In this document: positions 17,644 through 25,731 of the stretch, one piece after another
Numbering within the stretch: position 1 is the first letter of the stretch
Layout: each line of letters starts with the position of its first letter
Assembly: GCA_002369515.1 (NCBI GenBank)
Contig: DFFM01000054.1
Location: forward strand, 42,128 to 106,127
From: Prevotella sp. UBA3776
Lineage (GTDB): Bacteria > Bacteroidota > Bacteroidia > Bacteroidales > Bacteroidaceae
Length of the DNA stretch: 64,000 nt
Reading direction: 5' to 3'
Notes under the pieces: model-generated
Seen by the model: the letters and a program-made list of their open reading frames with translations, nothing else
What the model was told of the DNA's origin: nothing
Database searches by the model: none
Program-made: the position numbers and the translations under genes

Positions 17644-17694
17644 TTTGTGGGATTGATGTGAGATTTTTTTTCCTGTGGCAGGCAGGTTGCTCGG

Positions 17695-19023
17695 TCAGTA
17701 TTTCAGGATGAGGTATTGGAAAGGTTCCAGTGTGAGCGACTTTTCCAAAGTGATGTCCTTGTCGCTCATTTCGTCCTCGGTTTTGTGGCCCACCCATGCC
17801 TCGGGCACGTTGATGGTGGCCTGTGCGTTGCGCACATTGACCAGCACGAGGAACCGCTCGCTGGAGTCGGTCTTCTCGAACATCAGCACGTTCTTGTCGG
17901 CAAAGGTGGTCAGTTGGCCTTTGCGCAGGGCGGGGTGCTCGTTGTAGAGTCCGATGAGTTGCTTGTACTCGTTGTATATTTCGGGCTTTGCGGTCCAATC
18001 GACAGCCACGTACTTGAAGAAATTGATGGGTTGGGGGAATCCCACTTCCTGCGAGCCATAGATGAGTGCTCCGCCGTGGGGGAAGATGCTGGCCACGTAG
18101 GCGGCCATGGCGCCTCGGTCGTTGGTGAACTGCACACAGGGTTCCACCTCTGTGGCATGGTCATGGTTGGTGGTGAAGCGCAGCTTTACTTTCCCGTCGG
18201 GGAGGCTGTCGTATTCGGCCTTGTCGGCGGCAATGAGGTCGGAGGCTGGCGCGCCGTTGAACACCTTCACCAGTTCGTCCTTGTAGTCCCAGCCGTAGTT
18301 CATGTCGAATCCGCCCACGGTGAAGTTGTCCGTGTGTTTGCCCTCGGCCAGCATCACAATCTTGCGTTCGCCGGCAGCTGCGCGCAGTTCGTCGATGGCT
18401 TCTTTCCAGAAGTCGGCGGGCACACCATCGGCCACATCGCAGCGGAAGCCGTCAATGCCCACTTCTGCAATCCAGAACTTCATGGCGTCGATCATGGCGC
18501 GGCGCATGTCCTTGTTGTCATAGTTCAGGTCGGCCACATCGTACCAGTCCCAGGGGCGCGGGTGTATGATGGTGTCGGTTTTTTCGTCGTGGGTGTACCA
18601 GTCGGGGTAGGCTTTCACCCAAGGGTGGTCCCACGCCGTATGGTTGGCCACCCAGTCGAGGATGATGCCCATTTGGTGCTCGTGGCACACGTCGGCCAGG
18701 TGTTTGAAGTCGTCGATGGTGCCAAACTCGGGCGCAATGGCTTTGTAGTCGCTGATGCAGTAGGGCGAGTTCTTTCCTTTCTCAATGCCAATGGGGTAGA
18801 TGGGCATCACCCACATCACGTTGACGCCTAGATTGCGTATGGAGTCGATGCGGTCGGCCACGGCGTTGAGCGATTTCTGCGGGGCAAACACTCGTGGGTT
18901 GACCTGGTACATGGCGATGTCGTCAACAGCGGGCATCTGGAACGCCGTTTGTTTGGGTTCTGGCGTGGGCTTGCAGGCGACGAGTGCTGCCAGGCAACAA
19001 ATTGAAATCAGGATTTTCTTCAT
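17695..19023 (-). CDS. Alpha-amylase family (GH13) lipoprotein
   Basis: 442 residues from ATG 19023; an upstream reading would run into the repeat-coding end of the peroxidase gene. The start MKKILISICCLAALVACKP is a lipoprotein signal with Cys at residue 17. A GH13 barrel follows: YQVNPRVF, DWVANHTAWDHPW (region I), GFRCDVADGVP (region II, Asp nucleophile), VMLAEGKHT (region III, Glu acid/base) and FTTNHDHATE (region IV, Asp). The C-terminal strand domain begins near residue 365. It probably acts on short alpha-glucans at the cell surface or in the periplasm. It lies 32 bases downstream of the glutathione peroxidase gene, likely co-transcribed; no SusC/D genes are nearby. Confidence 0.9.
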   Translation of the reverse strand: MKKILISICCLAALVACKPTPEPKQTAFQMPAVDDIAMYQVNPRVFAPQKSLNAVADRIDSIRNLGVNVMWVMPIYPIGIEKGKNSPYCISDYKAIAPEFGTIDDFKHLADVCHEHQMGIILDWVANHTAWDHPWVKAYPDWYTHDEKTDTIIHPRPWDWYDVADLNYDNKDMRRAMIDAMKFWIAEVGIDGFRCDVADGVPADFWKEAIDELRAAAGERKIVMLAEGKHTDNFTVGGFDMNYGWDYKDELVKVFNGAPASDLIAADKAEYDSLPDGKVKLRFTTNHDHATEVEPCVQFTNDRGAMAAYVASIFPHGGALIYGSQEVGFPQPINFFKYVAVDWTAKPEIYNEYKQLIGLYNEHPALRKGQLTTFADKNVLMFEKTDSSERFLVLVNVRNAQATINVPEAWVGHKTEDEMSDKDITLEKSLTLEPFQYLILKY

Positions 19024-19055
19024 TTTTTGCAGTTTTTCAGTTGATGGTATTGTTT

Positions 19056-19766
19056 TTAGTTTTTCTTGCAGCATTTCGTATCTTCGCTTTTTTTGCAGCA
19101 TTTCGTTCCTTCGCTTTTCTTGCAACATTTCATTTCTTCACTTTTCTTGCAGCATTTTTTGTTCAGGAGTGCGTTGATGTCGGCGTCGATGACGGCAATT
19201 TTGTCTGTTGGCTCGTAGCGTTTCACGACTGTACCGTCCTGAGCTACCAGGAACTTGGTGAAGTTCCACTTGATGCTGGGCGATTGTGCGTAGTTGGGGT
19301 CGTTTTTCTTGAACATGTCGTCGAGCAGTTTGCCCGCCTTGTCGTTGAGGTCAAAACCGCCGAAAGGTTTTTGTGCTTTCAGGTAGGTGTAGAGTGGATG
19401 CTCGTTGGGGCCGTTCACTTCAATCTTGTCGAATTGTGGGAAGTGGATGTCGAAGTTGGCCGTGCAGAACTGGTGAATCTCCTCGATGCTGCCCGGAGCC
19501 TGCTCGCCAAACTGGTTGCAGGGGAAATCGAGAACCTCGAGCCCTTGCTCGCGGTATTTCTCGTAGAGCGCCTCCAGTTCGGTGTACTGGGGCGTAAATC
19601 CGCAGCGTGTGGCTGTGTTGACAATGAGCAGCACTTTGCCTTTGTATTGGGAAAGCTGCACCTGTTTGCCTTCGTCGTTGGTCACTTGGTAGTTGTAGAT
19701 CGCTTGTGCCTTTCCCGTCAGCGAGAGAAAAGCGGTCAGCATGCATAATAATAAGGTCTTTTTCAT
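19056..19766 (-). CDS. Glutathione peroxidase family protein with CCKK-repeat tail
   Basis: 236 residues from ATG 19766, with a signal peptide (MKKTLLLCMLTAFLSLTGKAQA). The peroxidase domain (about 23-200) has the peroxidatic Cys in NTATRCGFTPQY (TGC codon, not Sec), the FPCNQFGEQ block and WNFTKFLVA, so the Cys-Gln-Trp-Asn set is present. It would reduce hydroperoxides in the periplasm, probably with a thioredoxin-like donor. After residue about 203 come four tandem octapeptide units of the form KCCKKSEx, eight extra Cys in all; ordinary family members end before this. The 24-base DNA repeat is visible at about 19056-19155. Promoter box TAACTTTG (minus) at 19799-19806. Confidence 0.9.
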   Translation of the reverse strand: MKKTLLLCMLTAFLSLTGKAQAIYNYQVTNDEGKQVQLSQYKGKVLLIVNTATRCGFTPQYTELEALYEKYREQGLEVLDFPCNQFGEQAPGSIEEIHQFCTANFDIHFPQFDKIEVNGPNEHPLYTYLKAQKPFGGFDLNDKAGKLLDDMFKKNDPNYAQSPSIKWNFTKFLVAQDGTVVKRYEPTDKIAVIDADINALLNKKCCKKSEEMKCCKKSEGTKCCKKSEDTKCCKKN

Positions 19767-19798
19767 GAGTTTGTTTGTTTTTTGTGTGTCGTAGGCTG

Positions 19799-19806
19799 CA
19801 AAGTTA
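19799..19806 (-). promoter_or_regulatory. Promoter box for the gpx-amylase operon
   Basis: Read on the minus strand this is TAACTTTG, matching TAnnTTTG, 33 bases before the start codon at 19766. No clear TTTG partner is seen. Confidence 0.5.
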
Positions 19807-19921
19807 AACAAAAAGGTCATGAAAAGTGAATTGATTGTTACTTTTTTTGAGTGTAGAGAGCATGTTTTTTTTGATTTACGTCAAAATAACGCCCGTTTTG
19901 TCCAAAAGAGGAGCCGAAATG

Positions 19922-19952
19922 TTTGGCGGTGATGAAAATCGCCGTACCTTTG
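19922..19952 (+). promoter_or_regulatory. Promoter with a long leader for the 118-residue secreted protein
   Basis: TTTG (19922-19925), 19 bases, TACCTTTG (19945-19952). Predicted transcription starts near 19958, leaving a leader of about 185 bases before the ATG at 20143. The leader contains GGGC...GCCC pairing near 20087-20101 but no recognised riboswitch. Confidence 0.65.
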
Positions 19953-20142
19953 CACCGTCGAAAGACATAAACGCCGTCCTTAGTGATGTGGTGAAAAGAG
20001 ACTTGAATGAGAGGGATGCATACCTTGAATGAAAGAAAGATAAAGTAAACCGCAAGGCTAATTATTTAAAAAAACTAGGTAACGGGCTATTCAGGAGGCC
20101 CAGATTGTTTAACAGGTAATTAAAAAAAAGAAAGGTAAAAAG

Positions 20143-20499
20143 ATGATGAAAAGAATGATTTTAATGGTTGTTGCCATGCTCAGCATGACCACCATGTTTG
20201 CAGAAGACGAGAAAGTGAACAACGTGAACGCTTACGACATGAGCGTCAACATCAACAAACTGGGTGAAGCACTTTCGCTGTCAACCGACCAGAAGCAGTT
20301 TGTAGAGGATGTACACAAGGCTTTCTGTGCAGAGATGCTCAACGCTGCCTATGCCAGCAAGGAAGAGCGCGACGCCATGGTGAAGAAGGCCGTACGCAAG
20401 GATCTCTCCTACATGCGCCACATTCTCTCGAAGAAGCAGTATCGCAAGTATCTGCTCTTGCTCAACACCACTTTCAACAACCGTGGTATCAACGAATAA
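20143..20499 (+). CDS. Small secreted helical protein of unknown function
   Basis: 118 residues with a signal peptide (MMKRMILMVVAMLSMTTMFA, then EDEK). The mature part is helical and charged: LSLSTDQKQFVEDVHKAFCAEM, then RKDLSYMRHILSKKQYRKYLLLLN. The spacing of a DQK helix followed by a KKQYRKY helix recalls Spy/CpxP-like periplasmic proteins, but this is a weak resemblance. It has its own promoter, a long leader and its own terminator, so it is probably a separately regulated, perhaps abundant, protein. Confidence 0.7.
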   Translation: MMKRMILMVVAMLSMTTMFAEDEKVNNVNAYDMSVNINKLGEALSLSTDQKQFVEDVHKAFCAEMLNAAYASKEERDAMVKKAVRKDLSYMRHILSKKQYRKYLLLLNTTFNNRGINE

Positions 20500-20536
20500 A
20501 GAACAATTAAGCGAAAAGTACTAATAGTAAAGAAAC

Positions 20537-20580
20537 GGCTGCCAAGTTCAACATGAAGTTGCTTGGCAGCCTTTCTTTTT
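20537..20580 (+). terminator. Intrinsic terminator after the 118-residue protein
   Basis: GGCTGCCAAG (20537-20546) pairs with CTTGGCAGCC (20562-20571), followed by TTTCTTTTTTT. Confidence 0.88.
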
Positions 20581-20656
20581 TTGTGGTTTTTCCTTTGTCG
20601 TCTCGTTTTTTTTCATTTATTTTGCAGACGTGCATTTTTCATTCCATTTTGCAGAC

Positions 20657-22924
20657 ATGAAGCTTTTTTCAACCCCCTCCGGCAATTTTGCTGCGCGTCG
20701 TGCCCTTTGTGTGCTCACCCTGTTGGCGATGCTCACCCCGCAGTTGCCGCTCTTGGCCCAACGTGCCGACTTCAGCAAGATGTCGTCTGTGGTGCGTCGT
20801 GCCGCCATGGAGCAGCAAACCGTTCAGCGCAGCCGCCAACGTTCCGCCGCGCCTCGGCCGACGGCCGACGGCGAGGCGCAGCTGTGTGCTTTCGTGCGTG
20901 TGCAGGGCGATTGCGACGAGGTGCTCAGCGCCCACGGCTGTCGGCTGTTGGCGCGCCTCGGGCAGGTGGCCATAGCCAGCATCCCGCTGGGGCGGCTGGC
21001 TCCGCTGTCGGCCGACCTGCGTGTGCAGCGCATCGAGGCCGGCGAACGCTGCTCCATGCACATGGATATCACCCCCGGCCATGTCAATGCACTGCCCGTT
21101 TATCGTGGCGAGCAACTGCCGCAGGCTTTCACGGGCAAAGGAGTGGTTGTGGGTGTGCAGGACGTGGGTTTCGACTTGACGCACCCCACGTTCTACCACC
21201 GCACTGAACACCACTACCGCATCGGCCGTCTGTGGGACCAGCTTTCTGCCGACACCGTGGGCAGCCAACTCTACGTGGGAGCGGAATATGTCAACCCCTG
21301 GGACGTGCGCCGCTATGCCCATTCGCGCGACGGGCTCATGCTCAGCCACGGCACCCACACGGCCGGCATTGCCGCCGGCAGCGGCTACGACAGCCCTTAC
21401 CGTGGCATGGCCTTCGAGAGCGACATCTGTCTGGTGAACAATGCCGTGACCGAAGACACTGTGTTCATAGCCCAGGCCGACCGCTACAAATACACCTCGG
21501 CCACCGACGCCTTGGGCTTCAAGTACATCTTAGACTATGCCCAGATGCGCGGCATGCCCTGCGTGGTTTCGTTCAGCGAGGGCTCCCATCAGGATTTCTA
21601 CGGCGACGACGTGCTGCTCTACGAGGCGCTGGCCTCGCTGACGGGTCCCGGACGCATCATCGTGGCCTCGGCGGGCAACGACGGTGCATACGGCAACCAT
21701 CTGCAGAAGCCTGCCGGGCAGGAGTCGGCGGGCGTGTTCCTCTATAACGTCGGCACCAAGGGCTACCTGAGCATGAAGGGCGACGCCCCCTTCACCTTCC
21801 GTTTCACCTACTACCATCCCAAGGGCAGACAGGTTGTCGAGATTCCCTCGGCAACCGTCATGCAGCAGCCCGACTCGCTCTACACCGACACCCTCGTCAT
21901 CGACAACGAACAATATCCCGTCGCCATCGCCGGCTATCCCAACATCTACGACGACCACGAGCAGGCCTACGAAGTGCTGCTCGGTGTGCCGAAGGCCAAT
22001 TTCGGCACCGCGAGCATGCGCGTGTCGATAGAAGCCGTGGGTCGCGAAGCCACCGTCGATTTCTATCGCGTGGGCGGAGCGTTTCTCACCGACCCCAGCA
22101 ACCCCTCGTTAGGTGGTTACGACTCGGCCTACAGCATCCATTCGCCTGCCAGCGCGCCGAACGTCATTTGCGTGGGAGCCACGTCCTACCGTGTGAGCTA
22201 CCTCAACTACCGGGGCGAGGAGCGCGTCTTAGACCACGGCACGGGCGGCGTCCGTGCCGACTACTCGTCGCTGGGCCCCACACTCGACGGCCGCACCAAG
22301 CCCGACGTGATGGCTCCCGGCACCAACGTGGTGTCGGCCTACAGCAGTTACTTCCTGGAAAACAACCCCGATGCCTACGACCTCAACCAGGACGTGGCGC
22401 GCTTCAGCTTCCAAGGGCGCACCTACGCCTGGAACAGCAATCTGGGCACCTCCATGTCAACGCCCGTGGTGAGCGGAGCCATCGCCCTCTGGCTGCAGGC
22501 CAACCCGCGGCTCACTCCCGAGGACGTGATGGCCGTCTTCAGTCGCACTTGTCGTCGCTACGACCCCTCGCTCACTTATCCAAACAACGCCTATGGCTAT
22601 GGCGAGATTGATGTTTATGCAGGTTTGCTCGATGTGTTGGGCGTTGCCGACAATATTCCCAGCCTAGCCACGCGCCAGCCCGCTGCCGCGCGTTTCGTGC
22701 TCGGCGCTGACCACCGTCTTCAAGTTCTTTTCAATGAACCACTGCGCCAGTCGGCTACGCTCGTGCTCTGGACCACAGATGGCCGACGGCTGCTCACCGC
22801 CACCTGCCCCCCAGGCGCTCTGCAGCTTTCCGAGGACCTTTCATCTCTGCCCGCCGGAGTCTATGCCTGTCAGCTGAAATGTGCCGACGCTTCAGTCGAG
22901 GGCTCCACGCTCATCAGGAGGTGA
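20657..22924 (+). CDS. Subtilisin-like (S8) serine protease, probable T9SS cargo
   Basis: 755 residues from ATG 20657. N-terminal signal region (LCVLTLLAMLTPQLPLLAQ), propeptide-like segment to about residue 160, then the S8 catalytic domain: Asp in VVGVQDVGFDLTHP, His in LSHGTHTAGIAAGS, oxyanion Asn region VASAGNDGAYGN, and Ser in GTSMSTPVVSGAIALWLQ. A beta domain interrupts the catalytic core between about 340 and 490. The last 75 residues (LVLWTTDGRRLL ... LPAGVYACQLKC) look like a type IX secretion sorting domain. Inferred: secreted or surface-attached protease. Just upstream, TTTCATT(T/C)(A/C)ATTTTGCAGAC-like sequence occurs twice (20611-20629, 20638-20656). Confidence 0.9.
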   Translation: MKLFSTPSGNFAARRALCVLTLLAMLTPQLPLLAQRADFSKMSSVVRRAAMEQQTVQRSRQRSAAPRPTADGEAQLCAFVRVQGDCDEVLSAHGCRLLARLGQVAIASIPLGRLAPLSADLRVQRIEAGERCSMHMDITPGHVNALPVYRGEQLPQAFTGKGVVVGVQDVGFDLTHPTFYHRTEHHYRIGRLWDQLSADTVGSQLYVGAEYVNPWDVRRYAHSRDGLMLSHGTHTAGIAAGSGYDSPYRGMAFESDICLVNNAVTEDTVFIAQADRYKYTSATDALGFKYILDYAQMRGMPCVVSFSEGSHQDFYGDDVLLYEALASLTGPGRIIVASAGNDGAYGNHLQKPAGQESAGVFLYNVGTKGYLSMKGDAPFTFRFTYYHPKGRQVVEIPSATVMQQPDSLYTDTLVIDNEQYPVAIAGYPNIYDDHEQAYEVLLGVPKANFGTASMRVSIEAVGREATVDFYRVGGAFLTDPSNPSLGGYDSAYSIHSPASAPNVICVGATSYRVSYLNYRGEERVLDHGTGGVRADYSSLGPTLDGRTKPDVMAPGTNVVSAYSSYFLENNPDAYDLNQDVARFSFQGRTYAWNSNLGTSMSTPVVSGAIALWLQANPRLTPEDVMAVFSRTCRRYDPSLTYPNNAYGYGEIDVYAGLLDVLGVADNIPSLATRQPAAARFVLGADHRLQVLFNEPLRQSATLVLWTTDGRRLLTATCPPGALQLSEDLSSLPAGVYACQLKCADASVEGSTLIRR

Positions 22925-22949
22925 TTTTTTCAGGTGAGTGTGTTTTTTT

Positions 22950-23364
22950 TCTCACACAGAGGTTACAGAGGAACAGAGTTTTTTCACGCAGAGAGTGTCT
23001 TTTCTCACACAGAGGGAACAGAGGAACAGAGGTTTTTTCACGCAGATATTTCTGTTCTCACGCAGAGGCGCGGAGTTTTTTTAGAGGAGCGCGGAGAGAA
23101 TCTCTTAAAGAATTTGAGAGGAAAAAGAGATAGCGACCTTGGTCGCTTAACTCCCAAACCTCAAAAGTTCTTCCCCAGTTTTCCCCCCAATTCCTCTTTA
23201 CCTCTTTAAAATAACCTCCTCTTAAAATAGCCTCCTTCCCTCAAAAAAATCCTCTTTGTCTCAAAAGTCCTCCGCGCCTCTGCGTGAGAACAGAAATAAC
23301 TGCGTGAGAACAGAACTTTCTGCGTGAGAAAAATCCTCTGTTCCTCTGTAACCTCTGTGTGAGA
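22950..23364. repeat. Nested 29-base perfect inverted repeats
   Basis: In the 604-base gap after the protease gene, an outer pair of perfectly complementary 29-base arms (22950-22978, starting TCTCACACAGAGG; 23336-23364) encloses an inner pair of perfect 29-base arms (23047-23075, ending GAGGCGCGGAG; 23270-23298). Between them the sequence is rich in ACAGAGG / CACGCAGAG wording on the left half and its complement on the right. No credible gene is present. Related wording (CCTCTGTGTAAG) appears near 26380. Confidence 0.85.
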
Positions 23365-23425
23365 AAAATCCCCAGCGTGAGACAAGAACCCTCCGCGTGA
23401 GCCTCGGCCATTCTAATCATTATTA

Positions 23426-23486
23426 GGTATTTAGGAAATACCCTATTTTTAGGTATTGCGCAGTTGTCCGTTTCGTCCTATCTTTG
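23426..23486 (+). promoter_or_regulatory. Flavodoxin promoter with upstream palindrome
   Basis: TTG (23456-23458), 20 bases, TATCTTTG (23479-23486). Immediately upstream, GGTATTT AGG AAATACC (about 23426-23442) is a 7-base inverted repeat, with a further AGGTATT near 23450, making a plausible operator. Regulation by iron or redox status would fit a flavodoxin but is only inference. Confidence 0.6.
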
Positions 23487-23528
23487 CACCGTGATTTTGA
23501 ACGTAACGTAAAAAAGTAAAGAAGTGAA

Positions 23529-24023
23529 ATGAAACAGACAATTGTTATTTATGGTTCCTCAACAGGAACATGCCAGGAAATAGCCGAGCAGATTGCCGGC
23601 AAACTGGGTGTGGAGGCCAAGGATGTGGCCTCGCTGACAGCCGATGACGTAGCGGCCAACGACAACCTGCTGCTCGGCAGCTCCACATGGGGCGCCGGCG
23701 AACTGCAAGACGACTGGTACGACGGATTGGCTACACTCAAGGGGGCCAATTTGGCAGGCAAGACCATTGCCCTCTTCGGATGCGGCGACTGCGAGTCGTA
23801 CAGCGACACCTTCTGTGGTGCCCTTGGCGAGATTTACGAAGGCTTGAAAGACACAGGCGCCACGTTCGTAGGCCAGGTGAGCACCGACGGTTACACCTTC
23901 GACGACTCGTCGGCCGTGGTTGACGGGCAGTTCGTTGGCTTGGCTCTCGACAACATCAACGAAGACGACAAGACCGAGGAGCGAATCGATGCCTGGCTCG
24001 AAACCATCAAGCCACAGCTATAA
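23529..24023 (+). CDS. fldA: Flavodoxin
   Basis: 164 residues, long-chain flavodoxin. The FMN phosphate loop is GSSTGTCQEIAEQI (residues 9-22); aromatic FMN-stacking regions are SSTWGAGELQDDWYD (about 57-71) and GCGDCESYSDTFCGA (about 90-104). The family loop GYTFDDSSAVVDGQFVGLALD follows. It carries low-potential electrons, for example for 2-oxoacid oxidoreductases such as the one at 60-62.8 kb, replacing ferredoxin when iron is scarce. It is followed 60 bases later by a DUF2023 gene, the usual Bacteroidetes arrangement. Confidence 0.95.
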   Translation: MKQTIVIYGSSTGTCQEIAEQIAGKLGVEAKDVASLTADDVAANDNLLLGSSTWGAGELQDDWYDGLATLKGANLAGKTIALFGCGDCESYSDTFCGALGEIYEGLKDTGATFVGQVSTDGYTFDDSSAVVDGQFVGLALDNINEDDKTEERIDAWLETIKPQL

Positions 24024-24083
24024 GCCTTCCCCGCTCAAAACAACACACTCAACCTGCAACACTCAACACCCAATCACTGCCCT

Positions 24084-24452
24084 ATGAACCAGAACGACAA
24101 TATCATGCCCATCGATATGAAGGTGCTCATGAACCACATCTACGAATATAAAAAAGGTGTGCGCCGCATGGTGCTCTTCACATTCAACAAAAAATACGAG
24201 CAGTTCGCCATCGGTAGGCTGCAGCGTCAGGGCATCGACTATGTCCTTCAGCCCGTGGGCAACAATCGTCTGAATCTGTTCTTCGGAAGCAGAGAGTGTC
24301 TCGATGCCATCAGGCTCATCGTCACCCGTCCGCTCAACGAACTGACGCCCGAAGAGGATTTCATCCTCGGAGCCATGCTCGGCTACGACATACGAGTGCA
24401 GTGCGAGCGCTTCTGCCAGCGCAAGTGCCGACTGTGCAAGCGGGCACAATGA
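24084..24452 (+). CDS. DUF2023 family protein
   Basis: 122 residues (an alternative ATG at 24108 gives 114). The sequence KVLMNHIYEYKKGVRRMVLFT, the RQGIDYVLQPVG block and the Cys-rich end (CERFCQRKCRLCKR) match DUF2023 (PF09633), known as a flavodoxin neighbour. Function is not established; the four-Cys tail could bind metal. Same operon as fldA. Confidence 0.88.
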   Translation: MNQNDNIMPIDMKVLMNHIYEYKKGVRRMVLFTFNKKYEQFAIGRLQRQGIDYVLQPVGNNRLNLFFGSRECLDAIRLIVTRPLNELTPEEDFILGAMLGYDIRVQCERFCQRKCRLCKRAQ

Positions 24453-24577
24453 GTGTTTGTCCTCTACATTGAGCATTCAAGAAGTAATTGTTCTTTAGCC
24501 ATATAGAAAATTTCAGAAGTTTTTCAAAAGGAAACTAATTATTAGACATCTTGTTCGCTAAAATAAGGTAGATTCCT

Positions 24578-24630
24578 GCTGGTGGAGATTCAGGTGATGC
24601 AAGACCGTTTCTAGCACTCCGCCCACCAGC
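24578..24630 (+). ncRNA. Possible small structured RNA in the gap after DUF2023
   Basis: GCTGGTGG (24578-24585) pairs with CCACCAGC (24623-24630) around a 37-base loop, followed about 30 bases later by a terminator hairpin. The 352-base gap holds no gene. No RNA family was recognised and no promoter was found, so this is only a candidate. Confidence 0.25.
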
Positions 24631-24661
24631 GTTCATAATGTTTTTGTATTGAAAAATATAA

Positions 24662-24690
24662 GGTTGTCGTGAGACAGCCTTTTATTTTTT
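24662..24690 (+). terminator. Intrinsic terminator before the M48 lipoprotein gene
   Basis: GGTTGTC (24662-24668), GTGA loop, GACAGCC (24673-24679), then TTTTATTTTTTT. Ends the fldA-DUF2023 transcript or a small RNA. Confidence 0.8.
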
Positions 24691-24734
24691 TCGCGCTTTC
24701 GCCCCTCGGTGTTCATTTTTTTTCGTTTAAACAC

Positions 24735-24763
24735 TTGAGTTTCAATTTTAATTACTATTTTTG
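24735..24763 (+). promoter_or_regulatory. Promoter for the M48 peptidase lipoprotein
   Basis: TTG (24735-24737), 18 bases, TATTTTTG (24756-24763), 42 bases before the ATG. Spacing is one base short of the usual 19-21. Confidence 0.55.
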
Positions 24764-24804
24764 CACACACGAAAAGACATAAATCATCAAAAAAACACAT
24801 AGAA

Positions 24805-25620
24805 ATGAAAAATCTGAAAGTTTATTTCGTTGCCCTCGTGGCAGCAGTGCTCTTTGCATCGTGCGGAACAACGCGCACCGTGCCCATCACCGGACGTCAG
24901 CAGAAAATCTCGGTGAGTGACGCCGACATCCTCAGCCTGAGCAACCAGCAGTACAGCGAATACATGAAAACGGCCAAGGCTTCCACCAACGCCGCCAACA
25001 CCGCCATGGTGAAGCGCGTGGGGCAGCGGCTGGCCACGGCAGTGGAGACCTACCTCAAGTCCAACGGCATGGCCGAAGACGTGAAAAACTACTCGTGGGT
25101 GTTCAATCTCGTGCAGGACAAGAACATCAACGCCTTCTGCATGCCCGGCGGCAAGATTGTGGTCTATGAGGGACTGCTGCCCGTCACCCAGAACGAAGCC
25201 TCGCTGGCCATCGTGCTCGGTCACGAAATAGCCCACGCTGTGGCCCGCCACTCTGCCGAGCAGCTCAGCAAGCAGTACAGCCAGCAAACCATGACACAGA
25301 TAGGAGGCGCGGTGCTCGGAGCCCTCGGCATGGGCAGCACCACCACCTCCGTGATCCAAGCCATCGCCCAGCAGGGATTCCAGTTCAAGAATCTCTCATA
25401 CTCGCGCGACCACGAGTACGAGGCCGACCACATGGGACTCATTTTCGCCGCCATGGCCGGCTACGACCCGCAGGTGGCCGTCAGCTTCTGGCAGCGCATG
25501 GCCTCCAGCTCGAAAAACCAGCCTTCGGAAATCATGAGCAGCCACCCCAGCGACGCCAACCGCATCAAGATGATCCAGCAGTGGATGCCCGAAGCCCTGA
25601 AATATTATAAGAAGAAGTAG
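24805..25620 (+). CDS. M48 family zinc metallopeptidase lipoprotein
   Basis: 271 residues. Lipoprotein signal MKNLKVYFVALVAAVLFASCG with Cys at residue 20. The peptidase domain shows NAFCMPGGKIVVYEGLLP, the zinc motif HEIAHAVARHSAEQ (HExxH, about residue 140) and the third ligand in HEYEADHMGLIFAAMAGYDP. The final SSHPSDANRIKMIQQWMP is typical of the BepA/LoiP type without TPR repeats. It likely degrades misfolded envelope proteins in the periplasm. It has its own promoter. Confidence 0.93.
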   Translation: MKNLKVYFVALVAAVLFASCGTTRTVPITGRQQKISVSDADILSLSNQQYSEYMKTAKASTNAANTAMVKRVGQRLATAVETYLKSNGMAEDVKNYSWVFNLVQDKNINAFCMPGGKIVVYEGLLPVTQNEASLAIVLGHEIAHAVARHSAEQLSKQYSQQTMTQIGGAVLGALGMGSTTTSVIQAIAQQGFQFKNLSYSRDHEYEADHMGLIFAAMAGYDPQVAVSFWQRMASSSKNQPSEIMSSHPSDANRIKMIQQWMPEALKYYKKK

Positions 25621-25731
25621 AGAGGTGATTAGGAGCGTAGGATTGCAGCAGTGGAGCAGGGAAGGGGAATGCTCCCGGCGCAGAATCCAGAGCCTTCACT
25701 TCCACACTCCTACAATCCTGTGCTCAAAAGA

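Noticed and set aside
19056..19766. Selenocysteine glutathione peroxidase
   Set aside because: The active-site codon is TGC (Cys), with no TGA in frame.
24453..24660. tRNA or tmRNA in the gap
   Set aside because: No acceptor stem, T-loop or CCA-type pattern could be found.
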